Shown piece by piece: positions 7,207-16,091 of a DNA stretch of 64,000 nucleotides. Origin of the DNA: Saprospiraceae bacterium. Lineage in GTDB: Bacteria > Bacteroidota > Bacteroidia > Chitinophagales > Saprospiraceae. Each line of letters begins with the position of its first letter. Within the stretch, counting starts at the first letter, position 1. A program made the position numbers and the translations under genes. The notes under the pieces are model-generated. The model was not told the origin of the DNA. It saw nothing but the letters and a program-made list of their open reading frames with translations, and made no database searches. The stretch lies in contig JADLDL010000090.1 in the NCBI GenBank assembly GCA_020846655.1, positions 1-64,000 of the forward strand. The letters are read 5' to 3'.

Positions 7207-9201
7207 ATGGTCGATATCTTTCGCGAACGACAACGTACGATCCAACTCGTGATTGTCGCCTGTGCCGCCGCACTGCTCGTCAAAGCGGCCCAACTTCAAT
7301 TGTTCGACGACTCTTTTCGCCGCCGCGCCGATGCGACGACGATAGAAAAAATGACCATCTACCCGCCCAGGGGCCTCGTCTTTGACCGAAACGAGCGGCT
7401 GATCGTCAACAACAATGCCATGTACGACCTTATGGTCACCTACAACCAGATTCGGCCGGGCATGGACACCGCCAAACTCTGCGGCTTGTTGAATATTGAC
7501 CAAAAACAATTCGTCGATTTCCTGAAAAAAGACTGGAAAAGTGGCAAATTCTCCCGATCGGTGCCGTTCGTGTTCATGAAAAAATTGTCCACCGAAACCT
7601 ATGCCCGCCTCCAGGAGTGCTTATACCAGTTTCCGGGCTTCTTCGTTCAGGTGCGCAATATTCGCGGATACCCCTACAGCGTCGGCGCCCACGTGCTCGG
7701 CTATATCAATGAAGTAGACCCCCGCGATATCGAACAAAACCCCAAAGTGTATGCTTCTGGCGACTATATCGGCGCCGGCGGCCTCGAATCGCAATACGAA
7801 GACCGCCTGCGCGGCAAAAAAGGCTGCACCTTCCTGCTGAAAGACAACCTGGGCCGCATCGTCGGCAACTACCAAAACGGTACCCTGGACTCCCTGCCCG
7901 AAAGCGGCGACGACCTGATCTCTTCCATCGATATCGAATTGCAGGAACTCGGCGAGCGGCTCATGCAAAATAAAACCGGCAGCGTAGTGGCCATCGAGCC
8001 CTCTACCGGCGAAATACTGGCTATGGTCAGTGCCCCGACCTACGACCCCAACGACCTCACCATGACCCAGGACCGCGGACCAGTGTTCAGCCGCTTGCTG
8101 ACCGACCCGCTCAAGCCGTTTTTCGACCGCACCGTCATGGCCAAATACCCGCCGGGTTCTATTTTTAAAACCCTGGTCACGCTGGTCGGTTTGCAAGAAG
8201 GTACCCTCAGCCCCAATTACGGCGTCAGTTGCAACGGCGGCTACTTTTATGCCGGCCGCTTGTACAAATGCCACCGCCACAGCCAGGTCAGTAATGTGGT
8301 AGATGCCCTGGCTTATTCCTGCAATACCTACTATTTCAGCGAGTTCCGCAATGTGGTCGACAAATTCGGGTTCTCCACGCCACAAGCCGGACTGGACCTG
8401 ATGGGGAAGTACGCCGCCGAATTCGGACTGGGCCAGCAACTGGGCGTTGACTACCCCAATGAAAATGCCGGCAACATGCCGGATTCCAAATACTACAACA
8501 AAATTTATCCGGCACGGCTCGGCGGCTGGCGTTCGCCAACCATCATGTCGGTTGGTATCGGTCAAGGCGAGTTGCAACTGACTACCCTGCAAATGGCCAA
8601 CCTGGCTGCCTGCATTGCCAACCGGGGCACCTGGTACTCGCCGCACCTGGCCAAAGCCTTCAAAACCGGCGGCCCAATTCCTATCGAATTTCGCAAACCA
8701 CACAAAACCAGCATCAACTCCCAATATTTTGAAATGGTGGTGGAAGGTATGGCCGAGTGTGTCAACCGGGGCACCGCCCGGGCTTGTGCCATACCCGGCA
8801 TTCAGGTGTGTGGCAAAACCGGTACCAGCCAAAACCCGCAAGGCGAAGACCACTCGGTCTTTTTTGCCTTCGCGCCCAAAGACAACCCCAAAATCGCCAT
8901 TGCCGTCTATGTCGAAAACGCCGGCTGGGGCTCAACGTATGCTGCGCCCATCGCCAGCCTGATGATTGAAAAATACCTCAAGGATTCGATTTCGACTGAA
9001 CGGCTGCCCATGCAGGAACGGATGGAAAAAGGCAACCTCATTGATGAATACCTGGCCAACATCCGCCGCGCAGCCGCCCGTATTGAAAAATCAACGAAAA
9101 AGCCGGACAACCTGCCTTCGCCCGACGTGCCCACCGACGAACCGGAACCCAAATCGCCGGGGGTAACCAGCACCACCAGTACCGAGCGGCGGAAGCGTTG
9201 A
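7207..9201 (+). CDS. mrdA: Penicillin-binding protein 2 (elongation-specific transpeptidase)
   Basis: Cross-links peptidoglycan during side-wall growth. The 664-residue class B PBP has one N-terminal membrane segment (about residues 10-27), a dimerisation/pedestal domain, and a transpeptidase domain with PPGSIFKTL (catalytic S318, K321), YSCN as the SxN motif, and KTG at 537-539. About 60 residues past the usual end form a Pro/Ser/Thr-rich tail. It closes the mre cluster; the expected downstream partner rodA is not present and an unrelated lipoprotein gene follows. Confidence 0.95.
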   Translation: MVDIFRERQRTIQLVIVACAAALLVKAAQLQLFDDSFRRRADATTIEKMTIYPPRGLVFDRNERLIVNNNAMYDLMVTYNQIRPGMDTAKLCGLLNIDQKQFVDFLKKDWKSGKFSRSVPFVFMKKLSTETYARLQECLYQFPGFFVQVRNIRGYPYSVGAHVLGYINEVDPRDIEQNPKVYASGDYIGAGGLESQYEDRLRGKKGCTFLLKDNLGRIVGNYQNGTLDSLPESGDDLISSIDIELQELGERLMQNKTGSVVAIEPSTGEILAMVSAPTYDPNDLTMTQDRGPVFSRLLTDPLKPFFDRTVMAKYPPGSIFKTLVTLVGLQEGTLSPNYGVSCNGGYFYAGRLYKCHRHSQVSNVVDALAYSCNTYYFSEFRNVVDKFGFSTPQAGLDLMGKYAAEFGLGQQLGVDYPNENAGNMPDSKYYNKIYPARLGGWRSPTIMSVGIGQGELQLTTLQMANLAACIANRGTWYSPHLAKAFKTGGPIPIEFRKPHKTSINSQYFEMVVEGMAECVNRGTARACAIPGIQVCGKTGTSQNPQGEDHSVFFAFAPKDNPKIAIAVYVENAGWGSTYAAPIASLMIEKYLKDSISTERLPMQERMEKGNLIDEYLANIRRAAARIEKSTKKPDNLPSPDVPTDEPEPKSPGVTSTTSTERRKR

Positions 9202-9264
9202 ACCGGAAACGGCCCTCAAGCGTTGTTGTTTTCCCAAGTTTACGTTCACCGCAACCCTTCGATC

Positions 9265-10176
9265 ATGCGCTATTTGTATTTGCCGCTTGTCCTGGTATTC
9301 TTTGCCCTGGCTTGTCAACAAGAAACACCAGCCGATTCGGCCGATCTGGTATTTGAGTTCAAATTTGACCCCAGTCAGCAGCGCCTCAACAACATCGGCC
9401 AGCCCGCCAGCCTGCCCGCCGGCCATGCCGCCCAAACACCGGCTTTCCGGCAGATGAGCGTGCATTATATCGAACTGGCGCCCAATGCGTTTACCCAGTT
9501 GACTGAAGGCGCCATCGTTTACCAGGCTGCCGAAACGACAAAAGGCGGGGAAAAAGCCGTCGATTTTGACCAGGCCGCCAAAGCCGGCGAAAACGAGGTG
9601 TTTACCCGGGTGAACCTGAAAAACGTGCCGCCGGGCACCTACGAGTGGGTGCGCGCCAGCGTGACCTACCAAAACTACGACATCAAATTTAACATCAATC
9701 AGGTGCCGGTGGTCGGCAATTTGGCCCAGCAAAAAGGCACAATCGCCTCTTTTGTCGGGTTCAATACCTACCTCACCCAGGTGAGCCCCCGCTCGAAATC
9801 CCTGGCTGTCAACGACGACAAAAAACAAGGCTTTTGGGTGTTTGAAACCGATCTCTCGGCGCCGTATCAGGCATACAGCCAATTGTATTCCGGCGAAGCG
9901 CCGGCTGGCGCCACGACGGTGGTCAACCCCCTGTCGGGGAGCAGCCCCGTGCCGCCCGGCTCCTGTGTCGTGACCGGAAAATTTGCCCAACCCTTCGTCG
10001 TGACAGGCAAAGAAACCGGCGACCTCAGCGTAACCCTGTCGTTTTCCATCAACCAAAGTTTTGAATGGGTGGACGACAACGGCAATGGCCAACTGGACAT
10101 CTATGCGGATGGCAGCAAGCCGGCAGAGAAAATTGTCGACATGGGGCTGCGTGGCCTCATTCCATCCTGGAAATAA
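9265..10176 (+). CDS. Hypothetical lipoprotein
   Basis: I do not recognise a named family. The start is set at the ATG at 9265 because it gives a clean lipoprotein signal, MRYLYLPLVLVFFALAC, with the lipidated cysteine at residue 17. The mature 287 residues look beta-rich and contain PPGTYEWVRASVTYQNYD, a Gly/Ser/Pro loop, and an acidic DDNGNGQLDIYADG segment that resembles a calcium-binding turn. It is probably surface or periplasmic. It follows mrdA by 63 bases on the same strand but has no evident link with cell-wall synthesis. Confidence 0.75.
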   Translation: MRYLYLPLVLVFFALACQQETPADSADLVFEFKFDPSQQRLNNIGQPASLPAGHAAQTPAFRQMSVHYIELAPNAFTQLTEGAIVYQAAETTKGGEKAVDFDQAAKAGENEVFTRVNLKNVPPGTYEWVRASVTYQNYDIKFNINQVPVVGNLAQQKGTIASFVGFNTYLTQVSPRSKSLAVNDDKKQGFWVFETDLSAPYQAYSQLYSGEAPAGATTVVNPLSGSSPVPPGSCVVTGKFAQPFVVTGKETGDLSVTLSFSINQSFEWVDDNGNGQLDIYADGSKPAEKIVDMGLRGLIPSWK

Positions 10177-10188
10177 TTTCGAAAAGGT

Positions 10189-10584
10189 CTACTGTACGGG
10201 TTCAACTTTGTACACGAGATATTCTGTATCGCCTTGCCACACAAATGGGTCTACTTTCTGTTTGTAGTGGCACTTTACCAGTTTGCCTTCGTAGGACTGG
10301 AGTTGCTGGTAGACCTGCTCGTTTACGGCTGAAAAATCCCAGGTACTTTGGGGAGACATCATGACGCTGCCGGCGAGGTGCAACTGGCCTTCGTAGGTTT
10401 TGAAAACGACGCCTTTTTTTGAAATCTTGAACAATGTACCGCTGCGCGAACCTTCGCTGACGGTCCAGTTCCGGTACACGTAATAACCGGCTGAAAAGAC
10501 AAGAAAGCCGGCGAACAGCATCCAGAGGCCGCGGCGAAACCATTTGCGGGCGCTTACTTTCGCCAGATCGAGTTGAGAAGTCAT
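10189..10584 (-). CDS. Small membrane-anchored protein, function unknown
   Basis: A 131-residue protein with one membrane segment (about residues 19-37, WMLFAGFLVFSAGYYVY) followed by an extracytoplasmic domain with KKGVVFKTYEGQL and KCHYKQK. Similar short proteins occur widely in Bacteroidota and are often mislabelled 6-phosphogluconate dehydrogenase in databases; nothing here supports that enzyme. It converges with the preceding lipoprotein gene and lies 48 bases past the end of queE on the same strand, so it may be cotranscribed with queE. Confidence 0.75.
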   Translation of the reverse strand: MTSQLDLAKVSARKWFRRGLWMLFAGFLVFSAGYYVYRNWTVSEGSRSGTLFKISKKGVVFKTYEGQLHLAGSVMMSPQSTWDFSAVNEQVYQQLQSYEGKLVKCHYKQKVDPFVWQGDTEYLVYKVEPVQ

Positions 10585-10632
10585 GGTGTTATGTTGGTTG
10601 AAAATTGAGTTTAACTAGACTGTTGGCCGGGC

Positions 10633-11436
10633 TCAGACGCCTTTTTTACTGCCCCAAATTTGTACGTGCAGGCGGTCGGTGTACCGGAATCCGTGATTTT
10701 TGCATACCTCCACGAGCCAGCGCCGGCGCCGGGCCAGCAATTGGCGGCTGGAGCCTTCCGGCATGAGCCAGATGTTTTCCTTGGAAATCGAATAGCGGTC
10801 CACCAGTTCGAGTACTTCGGCCAGGTCAGCCTGTTCGGACACCACAAATTTGAAGTGGGCCTTGGGGCTGGCCGCAAAAAATCGATAGGCGGCCGGTTTT
10901 TCCCGTAGTTTCTTCGGATTTAGGCTGTTTTCCAATTTTGGCGACACATTGTATTGGTCCACGGCGCTGTCGAATTCGGCTGAGGGCAGCAGCGTACCGT
11001 TGGTTTCTATTTCGAATCGATATCCGCTGTGCTGTTGACGGAGTTGCTGCATCAGGGTCACCAGCGCTTTTTGCTGCAACATCGGCTCGCCGCCGGTCAG
11101 GATCACGTTGCGGCAGGGAAAGGCGCTCACTGCGGCGGTCACGTCCGCAATGTTGCATTCGGCGATCCAATCTTTTTTGACAAATTTCTGGTAGCCGGGC
11201 CGGCTGTCGTAGGCATGGCGAAAACGCGTTCCGGTCCAGTTCCAGGTATAGTCGGTGTCGCACCAGAAGCAATGGAGGTTGCAGAGGCTGGTACGCACAA
11301 AGACGGACGGCTGGCCGATGCTTTTGCCTTCGCCCTGGATGGAATAAAAGATTTCCGGCTTGCCTTGCAGGCAGGCTAGTTTCAGGCTGGCGGCTTTCCC
11401 CTTGGATGTCTGTGCGGACAATGCTGTGTCGGGCAA
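10633..11436 (-). CDS. queE: 7-carboxy-7-deazaguanine synthase
   Basis: Radical SAM enzyme that converts 6-carboxytetrahydropterin to 7-carboxy-7-deazaguanine on the way to queuosine. The 267 residues contain EIFYSIQGEGKSIGQPSVFV, the cluster motif CNLHCFWC with C52, C56 and C59, and ILTGGEPMLQ. The insertion after the cluster motif is of the size seen in other QueE proteins. A candidate promoter lies immediately upstream. No other queuosine genes are in the window. Confidence 0.92.
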   Translation of the reverse strand: MPDTALSAQTSKGKAASLKLACLQGKPEIFYSIQGEGKSIGQPSVFVRTSLCNLHCFWCDTDYTWNWTGTRFRHAYDSRPGYQKFVKKDWIAECNIADVTAAVSAFPCRNVILTGGEPMLQQKALVTLMQQLRQQHSGYRFEIETNGTLLPSAEFDSAVDQYNVSPKLENSLNPKKLREKPAAYRFFAASPKAHFKFVVSEQADLAEVLELVDRYSISKENIWLMPEGSSRQLLARRRRWLVEVCKNHGFRYTDRLHVQIWGSKKGV

Positions 11437-11450
11437 GTGAAAGTTTTGAT

Positions 11451-11483
11451 CAAAGGTAGGGTGCGCACCGGGTTTCGGTACAA
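11451..11483 (-). promoter_or_regulatory. Bacteroidota-type promoter for queE
   Basis: On the minus strand TTG (11483-11481), a 22-base spacer and TACCTTTG (11458-11451) fit the TTG/TAnnTTTG pattern. Transcription would start near 11445, giving queE a leader of only about 9 bases, or a start slightly further in. Confidence 0.5.
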
Positions 11484-11495
11484 CATTTCAAGGGC

Positions 11496-12356
11496 TTAAT
11501 CGAACAAAGCCGTTTGACTCAGCACCTCGTCTTCGCCGGAACTGGCCAATACCGACACCCGTTCCTCCGGCGCATCGGCCAGCAGGCGCTTGACGATCCG
11601 CATTTGGTGGGTGTAGCGGTTTTGCTCGCGGTTGAAAATGCCGAAGTGATCCAGTTTGTCGATGCGCACTTTGCCGGAGGCATGGATGACGTAGCAATCG
11701 GGCAGGATAATCCCGACGTGGCTGATATCGCCTTTTCCATTGTCGAAAAAAGCGAGGTCGCCCAATTGGCATTGTTCCATGAAATCAACCGGTTTGCCTT
11801 GGGTGACCTGTTGGGCGGCATCGCGGAGCAGGCGAATGCCAGCCATTTTAAATACCATTTGGGTCAGTCCGGAGCAATCGATCCCAAACGGCGAACGGCC
11901 GCCCCAGAGGTAGGGGGCGTGCAGGTAGCGCCGGGCTATTTTTACGACCCATTCGCCGGTATTGGGCGCCTGGCCGGGCGTCACGACGGGGCCGGAAAAC
12001 TGAAATGCCTGGTCGCCCAATTGGCAGCGCAGGCCGTCGTAGCGGGGCAAAACAGCGCCGAGGGTGAGGGGGATAAAATGATCGGCGGCCATTAGTCCTT
12101 CGACGAGCGACAAATTGATGGAAGAATGCTCGCGGTAGTCGTCGTATTCGCTGGGTATCAGGCGTTTGAGTTGTTTGGCATCGACCCAACCGTTGAAGCC
12201 ATCCCAGGCACAAGACACCTGGCGCCAGTTGTCGCGCGAATCGATGATCTCCACCGTTTCGCCAAACAGCAACTGGGACACCATCTCGCTTTTGTCGGAT
12301 GGGTGGGCGCGCATCGGCGCCAGGCTAACTTGACAGGCCGCGTACATATTGTTCAT
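11496..12356 (-). CDS. NlpC/P60 cysteine peptidase with SH3-like domains
   Basis: A probable gamma-D-glutamyl-diamino-acid endopeptidase cutting peptidoglycan stem peptides, similar to the YkfC/dipeptidyl-peptidase VI group. The 286-residue protein has an N-terminal SH3-like region (SQLLFGETVEIID, WDGFNGWVDAKQL) and a catalytic domain with YLWGGRSPFGIDCSGL (C161) and DISHVGI (H213). No signal peptide is visible, which suggests recycling of imported muropeptides. The ATG at 12356 starts 1 base after the stop of the M42 peptidase gene, so the two peptidases form one translationally coupled unit. Confidence 0.9.
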   Translation of the reverse strand: MNNMYAACQVSLAPMRAHPSDKSEMVSQLLFGETVEIIDSRDNWRQVSCAWDGFNGWVDAKQLKRLIPSEYDDYREHSSINLSLVEGLMAADHFIPLTLGAVLPRYDGLRCQLGDQAFQFSGPVVTPGQAPNTGEWVVKIARRYLHAPYLWGGRSPFGIDCSGLTQMVFKMAGIRLLRDAAQQVTQGKPVDFMEQCQLGDLAFFDNGKGDISHVGIILPDCYVIHASGKVRIDKLDHFGIFNREQNRYTHQMRIVKRLLADAPEERVSVLASSGEDEVLSQTALFD

Positions 12357-12357
12357 G

Positions 12358-13449
12358 CTACAATTCTCTGAAGTACTTAAAATCATGCCCTTTTTCAATC
12401 TTCAGGGTCAATTCGTAAATCAGGCGGATCAAATTGTTGACATCGTCCTTGTGCGCCATTTCGACGGTCGTGTGCATGTAGCGCAGCGGCAGCGAAATCA
12501 GTGCCGAGGGCACGCCGCCATTGGAGTAAGCAAAAGCGTCGGTATCGGTGCCGGTATAGCGGGAGGCGGCTTCGCGTTGGAAGGGAATATTTTTTTCCTC
12601 GGCAGTGGCGATGATCAGGTCGAGCAGTTTATTGTGCACGGCCGGCGCGTAGGTCACCGAGGGGCCATTGCCAGCCCGGATATCGCCGTGTTTTTTCATA
12701 TTGATCATCGGCGTGTGGGTATCGTGGGTCACGTCGGTCACGATGGCCAGGTTCGGGCGGATGGTTTCGGTCACCATTTCGGCGCCGCGGAGCCCGACTT
12801 CTTCCTGCACGGAGTTGACGACATACAGGGTGTAGGGCAATTTTACGTTGTTTTCTTTCAACAAACGCGCGACTTCGGCGATGCAAAACCCGCCCATGCG
12901 GTTGTCGAGGGCCCGGCCGCAGTAGTACCGCTCGTTGAGAATGGTAAATTCATCCTGAAACGTAACGACACAGCCCACGTGGATGCCCATTTTCAGGACT
13001 TCCTCCCGGTCTTTGGCGCCCAGGTCGATGGTGATGTTGTCGAGGGCAGGCGCCAGGTTGGAATCTTTGTCGGTGCGGGTATGGATGGCCGGCCAGCCAA
13101 ACACCCCTTCGACCCGGCCACCGTTGCGCAGGTGGATAAACACCCGCATGGAGGGCGCGATGATATGGTCGCTGCCGCCATTTCGGATGACGTGGATGAA
13201 TCCGTCTTCCGTAATAAAATTAACGAACCAGGAAATTTCATCGGCATGGCCTTCGATGACCACTTTAAAATCTTGGCCCGGGTTAATAATCCCGTAAGCC
13301 GTGCCGTAATTGTCTAATTGCCAATCGTCTATATACGGTTGCAGATATTGGAGCCAAAGCCGCTGACCCGACGACTCATAACCGGTCGGGCTTGAATTAT
13401 TGAGATAACGGCGTAAGAAATTCTCTGATTCGGGTGTAATGACGTGCAT
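12358..13449 (-). CDS. M42-family metalloaminopeptidase
   Basis: Cytoplasmic dinuclear-zinc aminopeptidase, often a tetrahedral TET complex in this family. The start at 13449 (MHVITPESENFLRRYL) fits better than the 28-codon upstream extension. Metal and catalytic segments are visible in the expected order: EGHADE, GRALDNR, VQEEVGLRGAE, TDVTHDTHTP and MHTTVE. The 363-residue length is normal. It is directly coupled to the NlpC/P60 gene, so it may trim peptides released from murein peptides; that link is inferred from context only. Confidence 0.92.
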   Translation of the reverse strand: MHVITPESENFLRRYLNNSSPTGYESSGQRLWLQYLQPYIDDWQLDNYGTAYGIINPGQDFKVVIEGHADEISWFVNFITEDGFIHVIRNGGSDHIIAPSMRVFIHLRNGGRVEGVFGWPAIHTRTDKDSNLAPALDNITIDLGAKDREEVLKMGIHVGCVVTFQDEFTILNERYYCGRALDNRMGGFCIAEVARLLKENNVKLPYTLYVVNSVQEEVGLRGAEMVTETIRPNLAIVTDVTHDTHTPMINMKKHGDIRAGNGPSVTYAPAVHNKLLDLIIATAEEKNIPFQREAASRYTGTDTDAFAYSNGGVPSALISLPLRYMHTTVEMAHKDDVNNLIRLIYELTLKIEKGHDFKYFREL

Positions 13450-13490
13450 CCGAGTAACTATTAAGGGTTTGAAGGTTTGAATGACTTGGC

Positions 13491-14126
13491 TCAAACATAC
13501 AACGCGCCCCAGCCTTCGGGGTTTTCGCGCCATTGCCGGAGAATATCCAGGTCTTGGGGGGCAATATACCCGGTTGCGATGGCTTCGTGTACCAGGATGT
13601 CGTAATTAGTCAGGGTTTGGAACGGCAGGTTTTTGGCGGCAAAAGCGGCCTCGGCCTTGGGAAATCCATATTGAAAAATAGCCAACACCCCACAAACGGG
13701 GCAACCGGCATCGAGCAGGGCTTCGGTAGCCGTCAGGCAACTGCCGCCGGTGCTGATGAGGTCTTCGATCACCAGTACGCGTTGGCCTTCCCGCAATTCG
13801 CCTTCCACCAGGTTGCGCCGGCCGTGGTCTTTGGCGCTGCTGCGGACGTACACAAAGGGCAGGCCGAGTTTGTCGGCCAGCAGCGCCCCGTGCGGAATAC
13901 CGGCTGTGGCAACACCTGCTACCACATCGAAGGCGCCGAAACTACCGGCTTGTTCGGCCAGACAGTCTTTGATAAACGTACGTACGGAAGGGTGGGAGAG
14001 GGCAATCCGGTTGTCGCAATAGATAGGCGATAAAATACCGGAGGCCCAGGTAAATGGGTCGTGCGGGCTGAGTTTGACCGCTCTGATCTCCAGCAGGCGG
14101 CGAGCAACTTCGGCGGCGTAGTGCAT
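13491..14126 (-). CDS. pyrE: Orotate phosphoribosyltransferase
   Basis: Converts orotate and PRPP to orotidine 5'-phosphate in pyrimidine synthesis. The 211 residues show FTWASGILSPIYCDNR at the substrate-facing N-terminus, VAGVATAGIPHGALLADKL, the flexible-loop VRSSAKDHGRRNLVEG, and the PRPP motif VLVIEDLISTGGS. Length is typical. It lies 41 bases upstream of the M42 gene on the same strand and may lead that transcript. Confidence 0.95.
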   Translation of the reverse strand: MHYAAEVARRLLEIRAVKLSPHDPFTWASGILSPIYCDNRIALSHPSVRTFIKDCLAEQAGSFGAFDVVAGVATAGIPHGALLADKLGLPFVYVRSSAKDHGRRNLVEGELREGQRVLVIEDLISTGGSCLTATEALLDAGCPVCGVLAIFQYGFPKAEAAFAAKNLPFQTLTNYDILVHEAIATGYIAPQDLDILRQWRENPEGWGALYV

Positions 14127-14260
14127 GCGGTGCGGCGTTTGAGATAAGGGGGTATGCGGAAGCGCTTACCGGGTATTAGAAAATAGAAATCAAGTGAATT
14201 TTGCCCGTTTTTTTGGAGGCTGCTGAGGAAGATCGTTCTTTTACCGGCAAAAGAACAGAT

Positions 14261-14911
14261 ATGCCTTCGGAGCAAATGTACAAAGTCTATGTGAACGGCG
14301 TCCCGGTTTTTCTGGGTACCCCCGAATCTGTGGGAGAAATGGGGCTTTTGCCGGCCAAAGACATCCTTGCAGCGCCCTATATTGGCAAAAAAAAGCAGAT
14401 TCGGCAGGTGCTCGATTTTTTGGATAAAAATAAAAACACCCGGGCCGTAGCCCTGTTTGCCGAAAAATCCGACCGCCTCTGGGCCGATTTTTGCGCCTGC
14501 TTTCAACTACTGGAAGCGGCCGGCGGGTTCGTGACCAACCCGGCCGGCGAACTCTTGGTCTTCTACCGGCGCGGTAGTTGGGACATGCCCAAAGGCAAAA
14601 TTGACCCCGGCGAAACCCCCGAACAAGCCGCTGTCCGCGAAGTGCAGGAAGAAACCGGCCTGCAACAACTCGAACTCGGCCCCCTGCTGCTCCACACCTG
14701 GCATACCTACTCCCAAAAGGGCGATCGAATCCTCAAACGCACCTGGTGGTACCGCATGGCCACCAGCGACGAGCAGTTGATCCCCCAAACCGAAGAGGAT
14801 ATCGAAGACATTCAATGGGTAGAGCCCCGCACCTGGCTGGCCGGCAAACCGGTGGTGTATGGCAGTATTCTGGACGTGATCCAGGCAGGGCTGTTTACCA
14901 TAAAATACTAG
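14261..14911 (+). CDS. NUDIX hydrolase
   Basis: A 216-residue phosphohydrolase of unknown substrate. The Nudix box fits GKIDPGETPEQAAVREVQEE followed by TGL, preceded by RRGSWDMPKGK. About 85 residues precede the Nudix fold and include YVNGVPVFLGT and AEKSDRLWADFCA, a fusion arrangement that I recall from Bacteroidota. The ATG at 14261 is preferred over an upstream TTG; 14276 is an alternative. A hairpin just after the stop probably ends the transcript. Confidence 0.88.
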   Translation: MPSEQMYKVYVNGVPVFLGTPESVGEMGLLPAKDILAAPYIGKKKQIRQVLDFLDKNKNTRAVALFAEKSDRLWADFCACFQLLEAAGGFVTNPAGELLVFYRRGSWDMPKGKIDPGETPEQAAVREVQEETGLQQLELGPLLLHTWHTYSQKGDRILKRTWWYRMATSDEQLIPQTEEDIEDIQWVEPRTWLAGKPVVYGSILDVIQAGLFTIKY

Positions 14912-14936
14912 AAATAGGCTTTTAAGTTGCCTATTT
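14912..14936 (+). terminator. Hairpin after the NUDIX gene
   Basis: AAATAGGC (14912-14919) pairs with GCCTATTT (14929-14936) across a 9-base loop and is followed by TTCAAG. It starts on the base after the NUDIX stop codon. The T-run is short, so termination is probable but not certain. It also marks the left edge of the AT-rich two-gene module. Confidence 0.5.
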
Positions 14937-14961
14937 TCAAGTGTTCTAAGGATTGATGCTG

Positions 14962-14969
14962 TACCTTTG
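14962..14969 (+). promoter_or_regulatory. Candidate -7 box for the AAA/TOPRIM pair
   Basis: TACCTTTG fits TAnnTTTG and lies 20 bases before the ATG at 14989. A transcript starting near 14976 would exclude the earlier TTG/ATG codons at 14953-14958. No good -33 element is visible. Confidence 0.4.
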
Positions 14970-14988
14970 TCAGCCTAATATTTTTCGG

Positions 14989-16089
14989 ATGGTAAAATCA
15001 ATTCATATTGAGAATTTCAGGTGCTTTCAAGATTTCCAACTAGCCGATTTGGGACAAATGAACCTGATTGGTGGGAAAAATAACGCAGGTAAAACCTCAT
15101 TCTTAGAAGCACTTTTGCTGGGGAATGTTCCAACATCAGGTACTATTTATTTTCTACAACAAGTTAGAACTGAAAATACTAATGCCTATGGCGATTTTCC
15201 TGAAATGGCGTGGACAAATTTGTTTTTTGGACTAGATAAAACAAAGCGAATAAAACTTACAACAACGTTAACAGGAACAGAGATAACAGTTGAGATCGAA
15301 TGCACGGAAAAAACAAAGCAATCCGTAGGAAAGAGATTTCAAATTAAATCGGACGAATTAATTCAGGTGGTAGATAGTGCAACTTTGTCTGAAATTGGGG
15401 CCTCAACCTTAAAAATCAAAGGCTCTGGAAAAAACATCAGATTTTACAACGAAATTACTTTTACCTGGGGCACTCGGAAGCCGACTGAAAATCATGGTGG
15501 GCCCAAATTTCAACCCGTGTTATTTACCTATTTTGTGCCAACTGGTTTTAAAAAACCAAGTTTCGTACTTGCTCGTGAATTTGATCGTGCGATAGCGCTA
15601 GGTAAAAAGGAGTTTGTTCTTGCCGGACTTCAGGCTATTGATCCGCAAATTAAGGATGCGATGACTCTAAATGTAGGTGAACCCCGTATCCATATTGTTC
15701 GACAAAATGGCAGTATGCAGCAATTGAATTTTTACGGCGATGCCCTTAACAAGGTGGTAGACATCATTTTGAGAATTGTCAACAATGCGAACTGCTTGCT
15801 TCTAATTGATGAAATTGAAAACGGAATTCACCACAGCAACCATGAGAAATTTTGGTCTCTGCTTTTAAAGTTGACTAAAGAATTCCGCGTGCAAATGTTC
15901 GCGACTTCTCACAGTTCAGAAATGATCCAAGCATTTCAAAAGGTGGCATCTGAGAATAATGCGGCTAATGAAATGTGCTACTTCGAGATGTTCCAAAGTG
16001 AACGAAACAATCAAATCATCGCCAATAAAATCAATTTGGAGACACTTGCCTACCAAATCCAAACGGAGCAACCTTTCAGGGGTGAATAG
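14989..16089 (+). CDS. AAA family ATPase (OLD/AAA15-like), probable defence sensor
   Basis: A 366-residue ABC-type ATPase of the AAA15/AAA_21 group. MVKSIHIENFRCFQDF opens the typical SMC/OLD-like fold, Walker A is GGKNNAGKTS at residues 28-37, Walker B is LLLIDEIENG with D274 and E275, and FATSHSSEM is the following switch histidine. The start at 14989 is chosen from the conserved opening. It is followed 2 bases later by a TOPRIM-like gene. ATPase plus TOPRIM nuclease pairs are the building plan of OLD, Gabija and PARIS anti-phage systems. Base composition is clearly AT-richer than both flanks, a sign of horizontal acquisition. Confidence 0.85.
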   Translation: MVKSIHIENFRCFQDFQLADLGQMNLIGGKNNAGKTSFLEALLLGNVPTSGTIYFLQQVRTENTNAYGDFPEMAWTNLFFGLDKTKRIKLTTTLTGTEITVEIECTEKTKQSVGKRFQIKSDELIQVVDSATLSEIGASTLKIKGSGKNIRFYNEITFTWGTRKPTENHGGPKFQPVLFTYFVPTGFKKPSFVLAREFDRAIALGKKEFVLAGLQAIDPQIKDAMTLNVGEPRIHIVRQNGSMQQLNFYGDALNKVVDIILRIVNNANCLLLIDEIENGIHHSNHEKFWSLLLKLTKEFRVQMFATSHSSEMIQAFQKVASENNAANEMCYFEMFQSERNNQIIANKINLETLAYQIQTEQPFRGE

Positions 16090-16091
16090 CC

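Noticed and set aside
10189..10584. Annotation as 6-phosphogluconate dehydrogenase
   Set aside because: The protein is 131 residues with one membrane segment and has no nucleotide-binding motif; that label is a known database error for such proteins.
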